Source of the DNA: an uncultured Spirochaetales bacterium
GTDB taxonomy: Bacteria > Spirochaetota > Spirochaetia > Sphaerochaetales > Sphaerochaetaceae
NCBI GenBank assembly: GCA_944393005.1
Contig: CALXYO010000008.1
Coordinates: forward strand, 1 to 64,000
Direction: 5' to 3'
Length of the DNA stretch: 64,000 nt
Below, one piece after another: positions 44,552 through 53,005 of this stretch. The number at the start of each line of letters is the position of its first letter. The first letter of the stretch is position 1. The position numbers and the translations under genes are program-made. Below the pieces are notes generated by a model. It saw only the letters and a program-made list of their open reading frames with translations. It did not search any database and was not told where the DNA came from.

Positions 44552-44582
44552 AAAAAACAGGAGCTGAACCAGTCAGCCCCTG
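44552..44582 (-). terminator. Intercistronic terminator/attenuator between binding protein and permeases
   Basis: On the minus strand CAGGGGCTGA and TCAGCTCCTG form a stem with one mismatch and a 5-base loop, followed by six T. It lies 13 bp after the binding-protein stop. Partial termination here would leave more binding protein than permease, a usual arrangement in sugar ABC operons. Confidence 0.75.
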
Positions 44583-44594
44583 CCATTTAAATTA

Positions 44595-45851
44595 TTACTG
44601 CTGTGCCATCAATGACAGGTAACTGTCTTCCATCGTGCTGCATGATTCCTCAACAGACATCTCTCCGGCAGTCAGGGCGCCTCCAATAGTTCTCATAGTT
44701 GCCCACATGCCGCTCGGCAGCCATTCACGGTCAAAATACGGATAAATCTTGAGATCTGAATACTTCTCATATTCTTCCGCGAGTTTCAAATCAGGAGAGA
44801 CATCGCTGAAACCGGAAGGCATTCCCGCAGCATTGCAGACATATTCGACATTCTCAGGTCTTGCCATGAATTCCATGAGTGCGATAGCCAGTTCCATATT
44901 CGGAGAATCTTTCCATATTCCATAACATTCTCTTTCACCGCCGATCCAGATCTGAGAATCACCTTCTTTATATCCGGGCACCGGCATCATTGAAAGATCA
45001 GCATCGGGATTCAGTGTCCATGCATCTGTTATCATTGCCTGATTATTGAAATTGAACATAACCTCACCAAAGGCAAGTTTCTCAGATGTATAAATAGGAT
45101 CAGCTGTTGTCGCATCAACATTTGTATATCCATTTTCTACGAGATCTGTAATGAATGATGAAACCGGATACCATTTGCTCCAATCAAAAGTGCCATCATA
45201 AAGACGCTCTGCATTGTCTCCTGCGTCATTGGATGTAATCAACATAGCAACTGCCATGATATCCATCATATTGGCCTGAATACGGGTATCTTTACCTGTT
45301 ATATATACAGGTATGACGCCAAGGGCTTTCACATCCTCGCAACACTGATAGAACTCCTCAAGAGTAGCAGGCACCTCATCCCATCCAGCCTGTTCGAGAA
45401 TGGTCTTGTTATAGATAATTCCACTCTGCTCCGAAGTGATAGGCATAGCTACGATATCACCATTATCAGTTGTGACAGTATCGACAATTGATGGAGAAAG
45501 CCTTGAAGCAAATGAAAGATCATTCAGAGGTCTCAAATATTCTGCATATCTGTTCACAGCCCAGCCATGTGTGGCAAAAACATCAGGCAGGTCATTGGCC
45601 GCCATTCTTGCTTTCATCAAATTCTCATAATCGCTTCCATAGCTTGTGTATTCAACTTCCACACCGGGATTCTCTTCCATGAAGAGATCAATAATATGTT
45701 CAACCGCCTCAAAAGTTGGCGATGAGGCATTAGTTGCAACAGTCAGAGATCCATGAAGCCCCCCATCATCAACTATCTCTTGAGAACCACCTGCGAATGC
45801 AGTACCTGCAACCAAGGCGAAAACACATAATACTACAGCATATTTTTTCAT
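44595..45851 (-). CDS. Carbohydrate ABC transporter substrate-binding protein
   Basis: A 418-aa periplasmic binding protein of the CUT1/MalE-like cluster. The signal peptide ends AGTAFA before GGSQE; there is no lipobox Cys, so SPase I cleavage is expected. The mature protein has typical blocks: FEAVEHIIDLFMEENPGVEV, NDLPDVFATHGW, YNKTILEQAGWDEVPATLEE and ELAIALMEFMARPENV. The neighbouring YesM/YesN-type regulators and the nearby rhamnose genes suggest a plant-derived oligosaccharide, perhaps rhamnose-containing; that is inference. GGAGGCAAT precedes ATG 45851. Confidence 0.92.
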   Translation of the reverse strand: MKKYAVVLCVFALVAGTAFAGGSQEIVDDGGLHGSLTVATNASSPTFEAVEHIIDLFMEENPGVEVEYTSYGSDYENLMKARMAANDLPDVFATHGWAVNRYAEYLRPLNDLSFASRLSPSIVDTVTTDNGDIVAMPITSEQSGIIYNKTILEQAGWDEVPATLEEFYQCCEDVKALGVIPVYITGKDTRIQANMMDIMAVAMLITSNDAGDNAERLYDGTFDWSKWYPVSSFITDLVENGYTNVDATTADPIYTSEKLAFGEVMFNFNNQAMITDAWTLNPDADLSMMPVPGYKEGDSQIWIGGERECYGIWKDSPNMELAIALMEFMARPENVEYVCNAAGMPSGFSDVSPDLKLAEEYEKYSDLKIYPYFDREWLPSGMWATMRTIGGALTAGEMSVEESCSTMEDSYLSLMAQQ

Positions 45852-45910
45852 ATTGCCTCCTTTTTTCAGTTTTCTGATTCAATTTTTTCAATGAAAAACT
45901 CTGCTGTAAA

Positions 45911-45944
45911 TAATACTTTCTTCGCATCTGATAATACTTTTTTC
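45911..45944. promoter_or_regulatory. Two 21-bp-spaced direct repeats, likely AraC-type regulator site
   Basis: TAATACTTT occurs at 45911-45919 and 45932-45940, 21 bp apart, in the divergent region between the binding-protein and kinase genes. On the minus strand the repeats read AAAGTATTA and lie just upstream of a TTTACA -35-like element for the importer operon. Two helical turns of spacing is typical for AraC-family activators, and the YesN-like regulator at 47766 is the obvious candidate. Binding is inference. Confidence 0.5.
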
Positions 45945-46033
45945 TTATTGTGTGAGGATCGTGAATCTCCTTAAAATGTATAATGGTATACGACTTTAAG
46001 TGCTTTAGGTCATGTGGGGGTAAATATATTCAT

Positions 46034-47785
46034 ATGGAAAACAAAACAAAGCTCATCAACAGAATGACCAAGTATTTCATTCAGAGCACAGCAATACCAT
46101 TCCTTCTGATTGTTGTCATAAGTGGAAATCTGTTCCAGTTTTATTACAACAGACAGATACTCAGGCTAACATCAGGATATCTGCAAAGCGCGTCACAGAA
46201 TATTTCAATGTACATAAAGGATCTTGAACAAGTCATATTTATGCCTTTTTTCGATAACAAAGTCATATCGCTTCTCAGCCAGTTTTCAAAGCAGGAATCC
46301 GTAAGCTTTACAGATCAGACATTGTTTGATAATGAATTCGGTAATCTGATCTCATCAATACGTTATATAAGCAATGATTTCTACAGTGCATTGATTGTCA
46401 ATAATGACAAAACAATTTATTCAAGTTCAAATTTCAATACGGCCGAGCCTATGCCGGGATACAACTGGTCAGAGGAAAGCTGGTACCAGCAGGCAATTGA
46501 GGCAAAAGGCAGAATTGTCTTCATACCTCCTCATACTGCTGATTATTATACTCCGGAAGACAGTACGGAACGTATATCGCTTGTGTGCACAATAAACAAC
46601 CTTGTCACAAGAAATCCGTATGCTGTTATAAAAATTGATTTTCTTCCCTCCACGATAGCGTCTCTCTTTGAAGATTTGGACTTCAATGTTCCCTTCATAG
46701 CTTATGCAGTGGATTCAGCCGATAATATTGTCTTCCAGACTTCATCAGACAAACACATGTCTAAAATGATAAAGACCGAAATATCGGACCCTCTGATAAA
46801 ATATGCAGGATATAATGAGAAACAAGTAAATCATCTTCAAAAAAGAATTGAGAGTACGCCATATACACTGCATATTCTTCTAGATCGTGCTGCGGCAATC
46901 AGATACACATTAAATATTTATGCCGCTGGTATAGGTTTATACATAATAGCTTTCCTCATTTCACTGATGCTTGACAGAAAACTGGCAAAGCGTATTTCAG
47001 AACCCATAAGTGCAATAAATGAAACCCTGGCAAAAGTCGAAAAAGGAGATTTTGAGGCGGAGTACACAAGCAAGCCGAATTGGGAACTTGATGAAATCGG
47101 AGCCAGCCTGAACCACATGATTTCAGATCTGAAAGAGACAATTGACAAAAAATATGTTGCAGAACTCGCAAAAGAGAAAGCAGAAAACAAAGCTCTGCTT
47201 TCTCAAATATCTCCTCATTTCCTTTTCAACACACTGAACACATTGATTGCCCTGCTTTATGATAAAAAATATATCCAGCTTGAAAATGCGCTTTATAATC
47301 TATCAGATCTGCTCCATTATGTCCTCAGAAAAGACAGTATGGTAAAAACTTCACAAGAACTTGATTTTCTGCGGGCCTACCTGCTGCTTCAGCAGGAACG
47401 GTTCCAGAATAAACTGGAATTCAACATTGCATGTGATGAAAAAGCAAAGGATGCAACTATTCCAAGGCTTATTCTTCAACCTTTTGTCGAGAACTCAATA
47501 ATTCACGGGATGGAACCGATGGATAAAGGGGAGTTCACCATTGATATCTTTGCAAAAATAGCAGGCTCAGTACTTACCCTGTCTGTAAAAGACAACGGCG
47601 TAGGATTTGATCCGCTCAAAACAGATTTTTCATCTTCAATAGGTGTTGAAAACTGTCTGCAGAGAATCAGGCTACTTGATAAGGATGCAGAGATAAAGAT
47701 TGAAAGCGCACCGCAAAAAGGTTGTGAGATAACAATAAAAATCAACTTGGAGAATGAGGTTAAAAATGAAAGTACTAATGGCTGA
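46034..47785 (+). CDS. Sensor histidine kinase, YesM type
   Basis: Membrane sensor of a two-component pair. Residues 15-38 form the first membrane helix; a large extracytoplasmic Cache-like domain follows (to about 285); a second helix (LNIYAAGIGLYIIAFLIS) leads to a HAMP segment (about 308-360). The His_kinase box has SQISPHFLFNTLN with the phosphorylated His, then HATPase_c with LQPFVENSIIHG and DNGVGF. This is the YesM/LytS subclass that responds to carbohydrates. ATG 46034 matches the usual short N-terminus; an open frame extends to 45983. It overlaps the regulator gene by 20 bp. Confidence 0.92.
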   Translation: MENKTKLINRMTKYFIQSTAIPFLLIVVISGNLFQFYYNRQILRLTSGYLQSASQNISMYIKDLEQVIFMPFFDNKVISLLSQFSKQESVSFTDQTLFDNEFGNLISSIRYISNDFYSALIVNNDKTIYSSSNFNTAEPMPGYNWSEESWYQQAIEAKGRIVFIPPHTADYYTPEDSTERISLVCTINNLVTRNPYAVIKIDFLPSTIASLFEDLDFNVPFIAYAVDSADNIVFQTSSDKHMSKMIKTEISDPLIKYAGYNEKQVNHLQKRIESTPYTLHILLDRAAAIRYTLNIYAAGIGLYIIAFLISLMLDRKLAKRISEPISAINETLAKVEKGDFEAEYTSKPNWELDEIGASLNHMISDLKETIDKKYVAELAKEKAENKALLSQISPHFLFNTLNTLIALLYDKKYIQLENALYNLSDLLHYVLRKDSMVKTSQELDFLRAYLLLQQERFQNKLEFNIACDEKAKDATIPRLILQPFVENSIIHGMEPMDKGEFTIDIFAKIAGSVLTLSVKDNGVGFDPLKTDFSSSIGVENCLQRIRLLDKDAEIKIESAPQKGCEITIKINLENEVKNESTNG

Positions 47786-48740
47786 CGATGAAGCTGCAAT
47801 CCGGTCTTTATTTAGACATTTTCTTGATAAATACCCCTCTCCATACATCACATATGAAATTTTCAGTACAGGTGATGAACTCAGACAAGCATGTCTTAAA
47901 AATGCACCTAACGTTGTTTTCACTGATATAAAAATGCCCGGAACATCTGGCCTTGAGGCCATATATGAAATAAAACAGGCGACGGCTGATAATGCCACAG
48001 GATATTATGTTATTTCAGGGTATACAGATTTTGACTATGCCCTGCAGTCTTTAAGACTGGGAATAAAAGACTATCTTCTAAAGCCTATGAAATATAGTCA
48101 GATAGAATCAATTCTAAGAAAAGAGGAAGAAAACATATTCATGGGCATTACTCTTGAAGATGCATGGAAACTCAATAATGAATCTCTTGCCAGAAAGCTT
48201 TCTGACTGTGTACAGAACCTGGCACTTGCATATCAGATAAGAGACCGTTCGTATCAGAAAGTATTGCAGAACTGGGCTTTTATCGCATCTGGTATTCCAA
48301 TAGATAAAACATACTTCAAAGAAAAATTCGGCACTGCTATAGAAGACTTCAGCGCCCAGAAGACCTTCTTCGAAAATGCATCAACATCCGAGTCAGAAGA
48401 AAAATATTCACGTCAAATCGTTAAAAAAGTAGTTGAAATAATTGAGAATAATTATCAGAATGCAGCACTCGGCATGGATTCCATTGCCGATAAACTCGGA
48501 TACAGTACTCAATACCTCAGTATGGCTTTTTCAAAAGAAGAAGGCATGCACTTTTCCGCATATTTGACAAAAGTCAGGATCAACAACGCAATTCATTTAC
48601 TGGAAAACACAAAAATGCGTGTTAAGGATATCGCTGAAGCATGTGGGTATTCTTATTCAAGTTACTTCATCAAAGTATTCCGTAAACAGACCGGCCATTC
48701 TCCCGAAGAATTCAGAATAAAAAGTGACAGCAGAAAATGA
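47766..48740 (+). CDS. Response regulator with AraC-type DNA-binding domain, YesN type
   Basis: The 324-aa protein has a receiver domain (MADDEA acidic pocket, phosphoryl Asp in VVFTDIKMPG, Lys in DYLLKPMK) and a C-terminal AraC double helix-turn-helix (AALGMDSIADKLGYSTQYLS and VKDIAEACGYSYSSYFIKVF). ATG 47766 lies within the kinase gene's 3' end and follows GGAG; the frame opens at 47754. With the kinase it should activate the divergent sugar ABC operon, probably through the repeats near 45911-45944. No obvious terminator follows before the trpB promoter. Confidence 0.92.
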   Translation: MKVLMADDEAAIRSLFRHFLDKYPSPYITYEIFSTGDELRQACLKNAPNVVFTDIKMPGTSGLEAIYEIKQATADNATGYYVISGYTDFDYALQSLRLGIKDYLLKPMKYSQIESILRKEEENIFMGITLEDAWKLNNESLARKLSDCVQNLALAYQIRDRSYQKVLQNWAFIASGIPIDKTYFKEKFGTAIEDFSAQKTFFENASTSESEEKYSRQIVKKVVEIIENNYQNAALGMDSIADKLGYSTQYLSMAFSKEEGMHFSAYLTKVRINNAIHLLENTKMRVKDIAEACGYSYSSYFIKVFRKQTGHSPEEFRIKSDSRK

Positions 48741-48786
48741 ATTCGTAAACCCAATACTGCAAATTTCAATTTTTGTATCATTTCTC

Positions 48787-48816
48787 TTGACACAGCGTTT
48801 CTATTTACAGTAATGT
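48787..48816 (+). promoter_or_regulatory. Promoter of trpB
   Basis: A consensus TTGACA (48787-48792), 18 bases, TAATGT (48811-48816) lies 36 bp before ATG 48852. This gives trpB its own start of transcription, separate from the regulator gene upstream. Confidence 0.7.
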
Positions 48817-48851
48817 TTCTATAAACAAAAACACAAAAGGAGAAAATTAAG

Positions 48852-50150
48852 ATGACAAATCTGCTCAATAAAGAAATAGACACAGTCAATCTTCCGGACA
48901 GCAAAGGGTATTTCGGCGAATACGGCGGCTCATTCGTGCCAGAGGCACTGCAGAAAGTGATGGATGAGGTTGCGGCAAAGTATGAAGAGATCTCACAGGA
49001 TCCGGCTTTCGTACAGGAACTGGCAGAGCTGAACGCACATTACACAGGACGCCCTTCTCCGGTAACGTTTGCAAAGAACCTGAGTGACGCAGTTGGAGGT
49101 GCGAAAATCTATCTCAAGAGAGAGGACCTCAACCACACAGGCGCCCACAAGATCAACCACTGTCTCGGCGAGGTTCTGCTTGCCAGGAGAATGGGCAAGA
49201 AGAAAGTCATTGCGGAAACCGGTGCAGGCCAGCACGGTGTTGCCCTTGCAACCGCAGCTGCCCTCATGGGACTTGAATGCGATATCTACATGGGAGAGAT
49301 TGATGTCATGAAGGAAGCCCCGAATGTATCAAGGATGAAAATACTCGGAGCGAAGGTAATTCCCGTGAAAACGGGCACAAGAACACTGAAAGATGCCGTC
49401 GATGAAGCATTCAAGGCGTACCTGAAAGATCCTGTCACGCAGATTTACTGCATCGGATCTGTTGTCGGCCCGCATCCATTTCCGATGATGGTCCGCGATT
49501 TCCAGGCTGTGATAGGAATCGAGGCACGCCGTCAGATGCTTGAGATGACAGGCCGGCTTCCGGATAACATTGTCGCCTGTGTCGGAGGCGGCAGCAATGC
49601 AATGGGAATGTTCTCTGCCTTCCTTGACGACAAAGATGTGAAACTGTACGGCGTCGAACCTGCAGGAATGGGCCTCGAGACAGGCGCACATGCGGCATCC
49701 CTGACGATGGGAACGAAAGGCATTCTGCACGGTTTCAAGACAATAATGATTCAGGATGAAAAGGGTGAACCCCTTCCCGTGTACTCAATCGCATCAGGAC
49801 TGGACTACCCGGGAAGCGGTCCTCAGCACTGCTACCTGCATGACATAAAACGTGTCACATACACGACAATAACTGACAGGGAAGCAGTTGAAGCGTTCTA
49901 TGCATTAAGCCGCATGGAAGGCATCATTCCCGCACTTGAATCCAGCCATGCTGTCGCCTATGCCGTAAAGCTTGCCGAAACGCTTGATAAGGATCAGACG
50001 ATTCTTGTAAACCTCTCCGGACGAGGTGACAAGGACATAGATTTCGTCATGCAGAACTATCCTCTGGTGGAATATGAGCCGGATGAAGATGCCGTGAAGG
50101 AAAACAAGTACAAGGAATTCCTGTCCCACATCCAGCAGGTTAAAAAGTAA
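48852..50150 (+). CDS. trpB: Tryptophan synthase beta chain, stand-alone
   Basis: PLP enzyme that joins indole and serine to make tryptophan. The 432-aa protein has [13 protein letters not shown] at the start, the PLP Lys in [10 protein letters not shown], the catalytic Glu block AETGAGQHG, the phosphate-binding GGGSNAMG and the SGRGDKD end block, so it is the classical TrpB1 type. There is no trpA or other trp gene nearby; the gene has its own promoter, AGGAG ribosome site and terminator. It may salvage indole from other bacteria in the habitat, which is inference. Confidence 0.93.
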   Translation: MTNLLNKEIDTVNLPDSKGYFGEYGGSFVPEALQKVMDEVAAKYEEISQDPAFVQELAELNAHYTGRPSPVTFAKNLSDAVGGAKIYLKREDLNHTGAHKINHCLGEVLLARRMGKKKVIAETGAGQHGVALATAAALMGLECDIYMGEIDVMKEAPNVSRMKILGAKVIPVKTGTRTLKDAVDEAFKAYLKDPVTQIYCIGSVVGPHPFPMMVRDFQAVIGIEARRQMLEMTGRLPDNIVACVGGGSNAMGMFSAFLDDKDVKLYGVEPAGMGLETGAHAASLTMGTKGILHGFKTIMIQDEKGEPLPVYSIASGLDYPGSGPQHCYLHDIKRVTYTTITDREAVEAFYALSRMEGIIPALESSHAVAYAVKLAETLDKDQTILVNLSGRGDKDIDFVMQNYPLVEYEPDEDAVKENKYKEFLSHIQQVKK

Positions 50151-50183
50151 GGGTGTATTACAAAAAAGATCATTGACCTCTTT

Positions 50184-50226
50184 CTGCTTCTCCGTCACAA
50201 GATGGGGAAGCAGATTAATTTTTGTC
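50184..50226 (+). terminator. Terminator of trpB
   Basis: CTGCTTC and CC pair with GG and GAAGCAG (50184-50213), with a loop of about 10 bases, followed by ATTAATTTTTG. Confidence 0.8.
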
Positions 50227-50229
50227 ATT

Positions 50230-50250
50230 AAATGTTAAAATATAACATTT
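50230..50250. promoter_or_regulatory. Inverted repeat upstream of rhaM
   Basis: AAATGTTA and TAACATTT form perfect 8-bp arms with a 5-base centre, 34 bp before the rhaM start. It could be an operator or a weak hairpin that overlaps the promoter. Confidence 0.35.
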
Positions 50251-50284
50251 TGCTTATTTAGTAATGAAGGATTACCATTATCTC

Positions 50285-50602
50285 ATGGAAAAACGTGAAG
50301 CATTTAAAATGTACCTGAAACCGGGCTGCAGGGAAGAGTACAGGAAACGTCACAGCGAGCTGTGGCCAGAAGTTGAGAAAGTCCTCAAAAATGCCGGTGT
50401 ATATGATTATTCAATCTATCTTGATGAGGAGACCGGCACGCTTTTCGCCTTCCAGAAAGTGAAGGGAGAGGCAGGAAGCCAGGATCTTGGAAGCGAGAAA
50501 GCGATAAGGGACTGGTGGCACTTCATGGCTCCGCTGATGATCGTCAATGAAGATGAAAGCCCCCTCTCGGTTCCGCTTGAAGAAATGTTCCACCTAGACT
50601 AA
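50285..50602 (+). CDS. rhaM: L-rhamnose mutarotase
   Basis: This enzyme interconverts alpha and beta anomers of L-rhamnose so the sugar can enter the pathway. The 105-aa product has FKMYLKPGCREEYRKRHSELW with the conserved catalytic His region, YSIYLDEETGTLFAF, and the Trp-Trp block IRDWWHFMAPLM, diagnostic for the RhaM/YiiL family. ATG 50285 matches the family length; ATG 50264 is also in frame. The 3' end overlaps the convergent AraC regulator gene by 59 bp. Confidence 0.9.
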   Translation: MEKREAFKMYLKPGCREEYRKRHSELWPEVEKVLKNAGVYDYSIYLDEETGTLFAFQKVKGEAGSQDLGSEKAIRDWWHFMAPLMIVNEDESPLSVPLEEMFHLD

Positions 50603-51542
50603 ACCTGTGCTTTTTTCTGTATGCGCCCGGGCTCATGAGATAATAATCCCTGAATGTCCGGCTGAACTGTTCAGCAGAACTGTAGCCGACTTTATACGCG
50701 ATCTCCTTTACTGTCAGCCTGTCATTGTGCAGCAGCTGGCAGGCTGTTTCCATTCTGAGCCGTTTTACGATTGCAGAGAAAAGCTGTCCCGTCTTCTCCT
50801 TGATCATGCGCGACGCATACTGCTCACATAAATTGAAATGAGCTGCGAAAGATGAAAGCGTCACGTCTTTGAGATTCTCTTCGATGTATGACATTATCTG
50901 ATAGACTTCATTACGTTTGTCCACTTCCCTCTTCATCTTCAGCACTCCGTTTCTTTTTGCATTTAAAAGCAGAGAAGCCGTTATCACTTCCTTCCTCATT
51001 GCCGTCACATCATCGTCAATCTGCTCTTCCTGAAGAAGTGCCTCGATCTCCTTTTCAAGCTCAAGACTCTCATACACAGCGAATGACGAGGAAGCAAGGT
51101 CCATGGCAAAACGCTCATCCAGAAAAGCAAAGAACTCACGGCTTACAAGAATATTGACAGCTATGGTCTCATCATCGAAAACACCTATGCTGTGATAGAA
51201 ACCGGGAAGAAGGATGAGAAGACTGCCTTTTCCAAGCGTGAAAACCTGTCCTTCAATATTCTCCTCAACACTTCCCCTGAGCACATAATTCATTTCGACA
51301 AAACGGTGAGAGTGAAGATAAAGCGGCATGTAGCAGGGATGTTTCAGGACTATTACCGATGCATCGCCGCTTTTCGAGTAATAGCTTGAAGAGAGAACTA
51401 TCTTCTCCTCAAGTCTTGCGGCCTCCTCCACTTCTTCCGGCAGATTCACAAATTCCGCCCTGCTCTTTCCTTCCAGATATAGCGTCCTGTAATACTTTTC
51501 CTCATCGCTTAAAGTATAAAATTCATCAAGAAATTTTCCCAT
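50544..51542 (-). CDS. AraC-family regulator, probable rhamnose operon regulator
   Basis: The 332-aa protein has an N-terminal cupin-like sugar-sensing domain (YLHSHRFVEMNYVLRGS, GSLLILLPGFYHSI) and a C-terminal AraC double helix-turn-helix (LSSFAAHFNLCEQYASRMI and VKEIAYKVGYSSAEQFSRTF). ATG 51542 (MGKFLDEFYTLSDEEK) is the natural start; the frame is open a further 58 codons inside the divergent control region, which I exclude. Placement between rhaM and rhaB, divergent from rhaBAD, points to control of rhamnose use. The last 20 codons overlap rhaM on the other strand. It is not clearly RhaS or RhaR. Confidence 0.85.
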   Translation of the reverse strand: MGKFLDEFYTLSDEEKYYRTLYLEGKSRAEFVNLPEEVEEAARLEEKIVLSSSYYSKSGDASVIVLKHPCYMPLYLHSHRFVEMNYVLRGSVEENIEGQVFTLGKGSLLILLPGFYHSIGVFDDETIAVNILVSREFFAFLDERFAMDLASSSFAVYESLELEKEIEALLQEEQIDDDVTAMRKEVITASLLLNAKRNGVLKMKREVDKRNEVYQIMSYIEENLKDVTLSSFAAHFNLCEQYASRMIKEKTGQLFSAIVKRLRMETACQLLHNDRLTVKEIAYKVGYSSAEQFSRTFRDYYLMSPGAYRKKHRFSLGGTFLQAEPRGGFHLH

Positions 51543-51588
51543 AATTCCAATTATAATGGATGAAAAGTTAAAATCAATCAAGAAGTAA

Positions 51589-51629
51589 TGATAATTATCA
51601 ATTGCACAGTCCGCACTGCGGGATGATGA
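51589..51629. promoter_or_regulatory. Palindromic elements in the regulator-rhaB control region
   Basis: TGATAATTATCA (51589-51600) is a perfect 12-bp palindrome, and CCGC-ACT-GCGG (51612-51622) is a small GC-rich dyad. Both are in the 94-bp gap between the divergent regulator and rhaB genes and may be regulator sites. Confidence 0.35.
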
Positions 51630-51636
51630 TGTAGAT

Positions 51637-53004
51637 ATGAAATATCTGGCAATAGACATCGGTGCCTCCAGCGGCAAGATTCTGGAAGCCCGGCTCGAAA
51701 AAGGGAAAATCATCACAAAGATCGTTCACCGTTTTGAAAACAGGCTCATACAGCAAAACGGACACCTTTGCTGGGATATCCGCTATCTTGAAGATGAAAT
51801 AATCGAAGGACTTTCAAAAGCAAAGGATGCTGACTATGTCTCAATTGACACATGGGCAGTCGACTACGTACTCCTTGATGAGAATGACAGTCTTCTCGCT
51901 CCAGCCATCTCATACCGTGACAGCCGTACTGAAAATGTCTCGCTCTGTGTCTCAGATGAAGAGCTTTACAGACGTACAGGCATTCAGCACCAGAGATTCA
52001 ACACGGTCTATCAGCTGGCAGCACAGCAGGCTGAGGATCCTGCTGTTCTCGACAAAGCCTCAAGTCTTCTCTTCATTCCCGACTATCTTGCATTCCGTCT
52101 TACAGGAGTGAAAGTACAGGAATACACAAACGCAACAACATCAAGTCTTCTCAAAGCCGGCACTTCACAGTGGGATATGGACCTTATCGGTAAACTTGGT
52201 TTCCCTGAGCGTCTTTTCTCAGATCTCTCAATGCCGGGAACAGTGCTCGGACCCCTGAGAAAAGAAATAAGGGAGAAAACCGGATGTGATGCCCGCTTCA
52301 TTCTTGCGCCAACCCATGACACGGCATGTGCGGTTCTTGCAAGCCCGCTCGGGAAAGACAGTCTTTTCCTTTCATCCGGAACATGGTCGCTGCTCGGCTG
52401 CATAAATGAAAATGCAATAACATCAGATATTGCGATGAACAGTAATTTCACAAATGAAGGCTCCGATAACGGTATGATAAGATTTCTTAAGAATATCATG
52501 GGAACATGGATGCTGCAGAATATCAGAAAAGAAAGCGGGGAAAACCTTTCTTTCGATGAAATTGTCATTAAAGCATCTCAAAGCGAACTCATAGGACTTG
52601 TCGATGCGCTGTCTTCCCGCTTTCTGTCACCTTCAGGCATGAGCAGAGAAATAGACAGGGCACTTGAGGAACAAGGTCTGAGAAAACCGTCAGGCATAGG
52701 AGAAAGGGCCCTTGTTGTCTACCACAGTCTTGCAAATGCATATAAGAATGCAATTGAGGAAATCAGCACTATAACAGGACGCAAGTTCACCCACCTCGCA
52801 ATAGTCGGCGGTGGCTCCAGAGACGATTTCCTCAACCGTCTCACAAGAAAATATACAGGCCTGACTGTCACGGCAGGGCCTGATGAAGGCAGCGCGGCAG
52901 GATGCCTGCTTTCAGCAATGATCCACACTGGCGAGATAAGAAGAGAGGACATTCCTTCCCTTCTTGCCTCTTCATTCGATATAAAAACCATTCAGGAGGA
53001 CTGA
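51637..53004 (+). CDS. rhaB: Rhamnulokinase
   Basis: This FGGY-family sugar kinase phosphorylates L-rhamnulose at C1. The 455-aa protein begins YLAIDIGASSGKILEARLE, the ATPase phosphate-1 motif, has the substrate block SIDTWAVDYVLLD and YRDSRTENV, and the phosphate-2 region FILAPTHDTACAVLASP with LSSGTWSLLG, and ends with AIVGGGSRDDFLNRLT. All motifs match RhaB rather than other FGGY kinases. It is the first gene of rhaBAD; rhaA starts two bases after the stop. Confidence 0.95.
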   Translation: MKYLAIDIGASSGKILEARLEKGKIITKIVHRFENRLIQQNGHLCWDIRYLEDEIIEGLSKAKDADYVSIDTWAVDYVLLDENDSLLAPAISYRDSRTENVSLCVSDEELYRRTGIQHQRFNTVYQLAAQQAEDPAVLDKASSLLFIPDYLAFRLTGVKVQEYTNATTSSLLKAGTSQWDMDLIGKLGFPERLFSDLSMPGTVLGPLRKEIREKTGCDARFILAPTHDTACAVLASPLGKDSLFLSSGTWSLLGCINENAITSDIAMNSNFTNEGSDNGMIRFLKNIMGTWMLQNIRKESGENLSFDEIVIKASQSELIGLVDALSSRFLSPSGMSREIDRALEEQGLRKPSGIGERALVVYHSLANAYKNAIEEISTITGRKFTHLAIVGGGSRDDFLNRLTRKYTGLTVTAGPDEGSAAGCLLSAMIHTGEIRREDIPSLLASSFDIKTIQED

Positions 53005-53005
53005 G

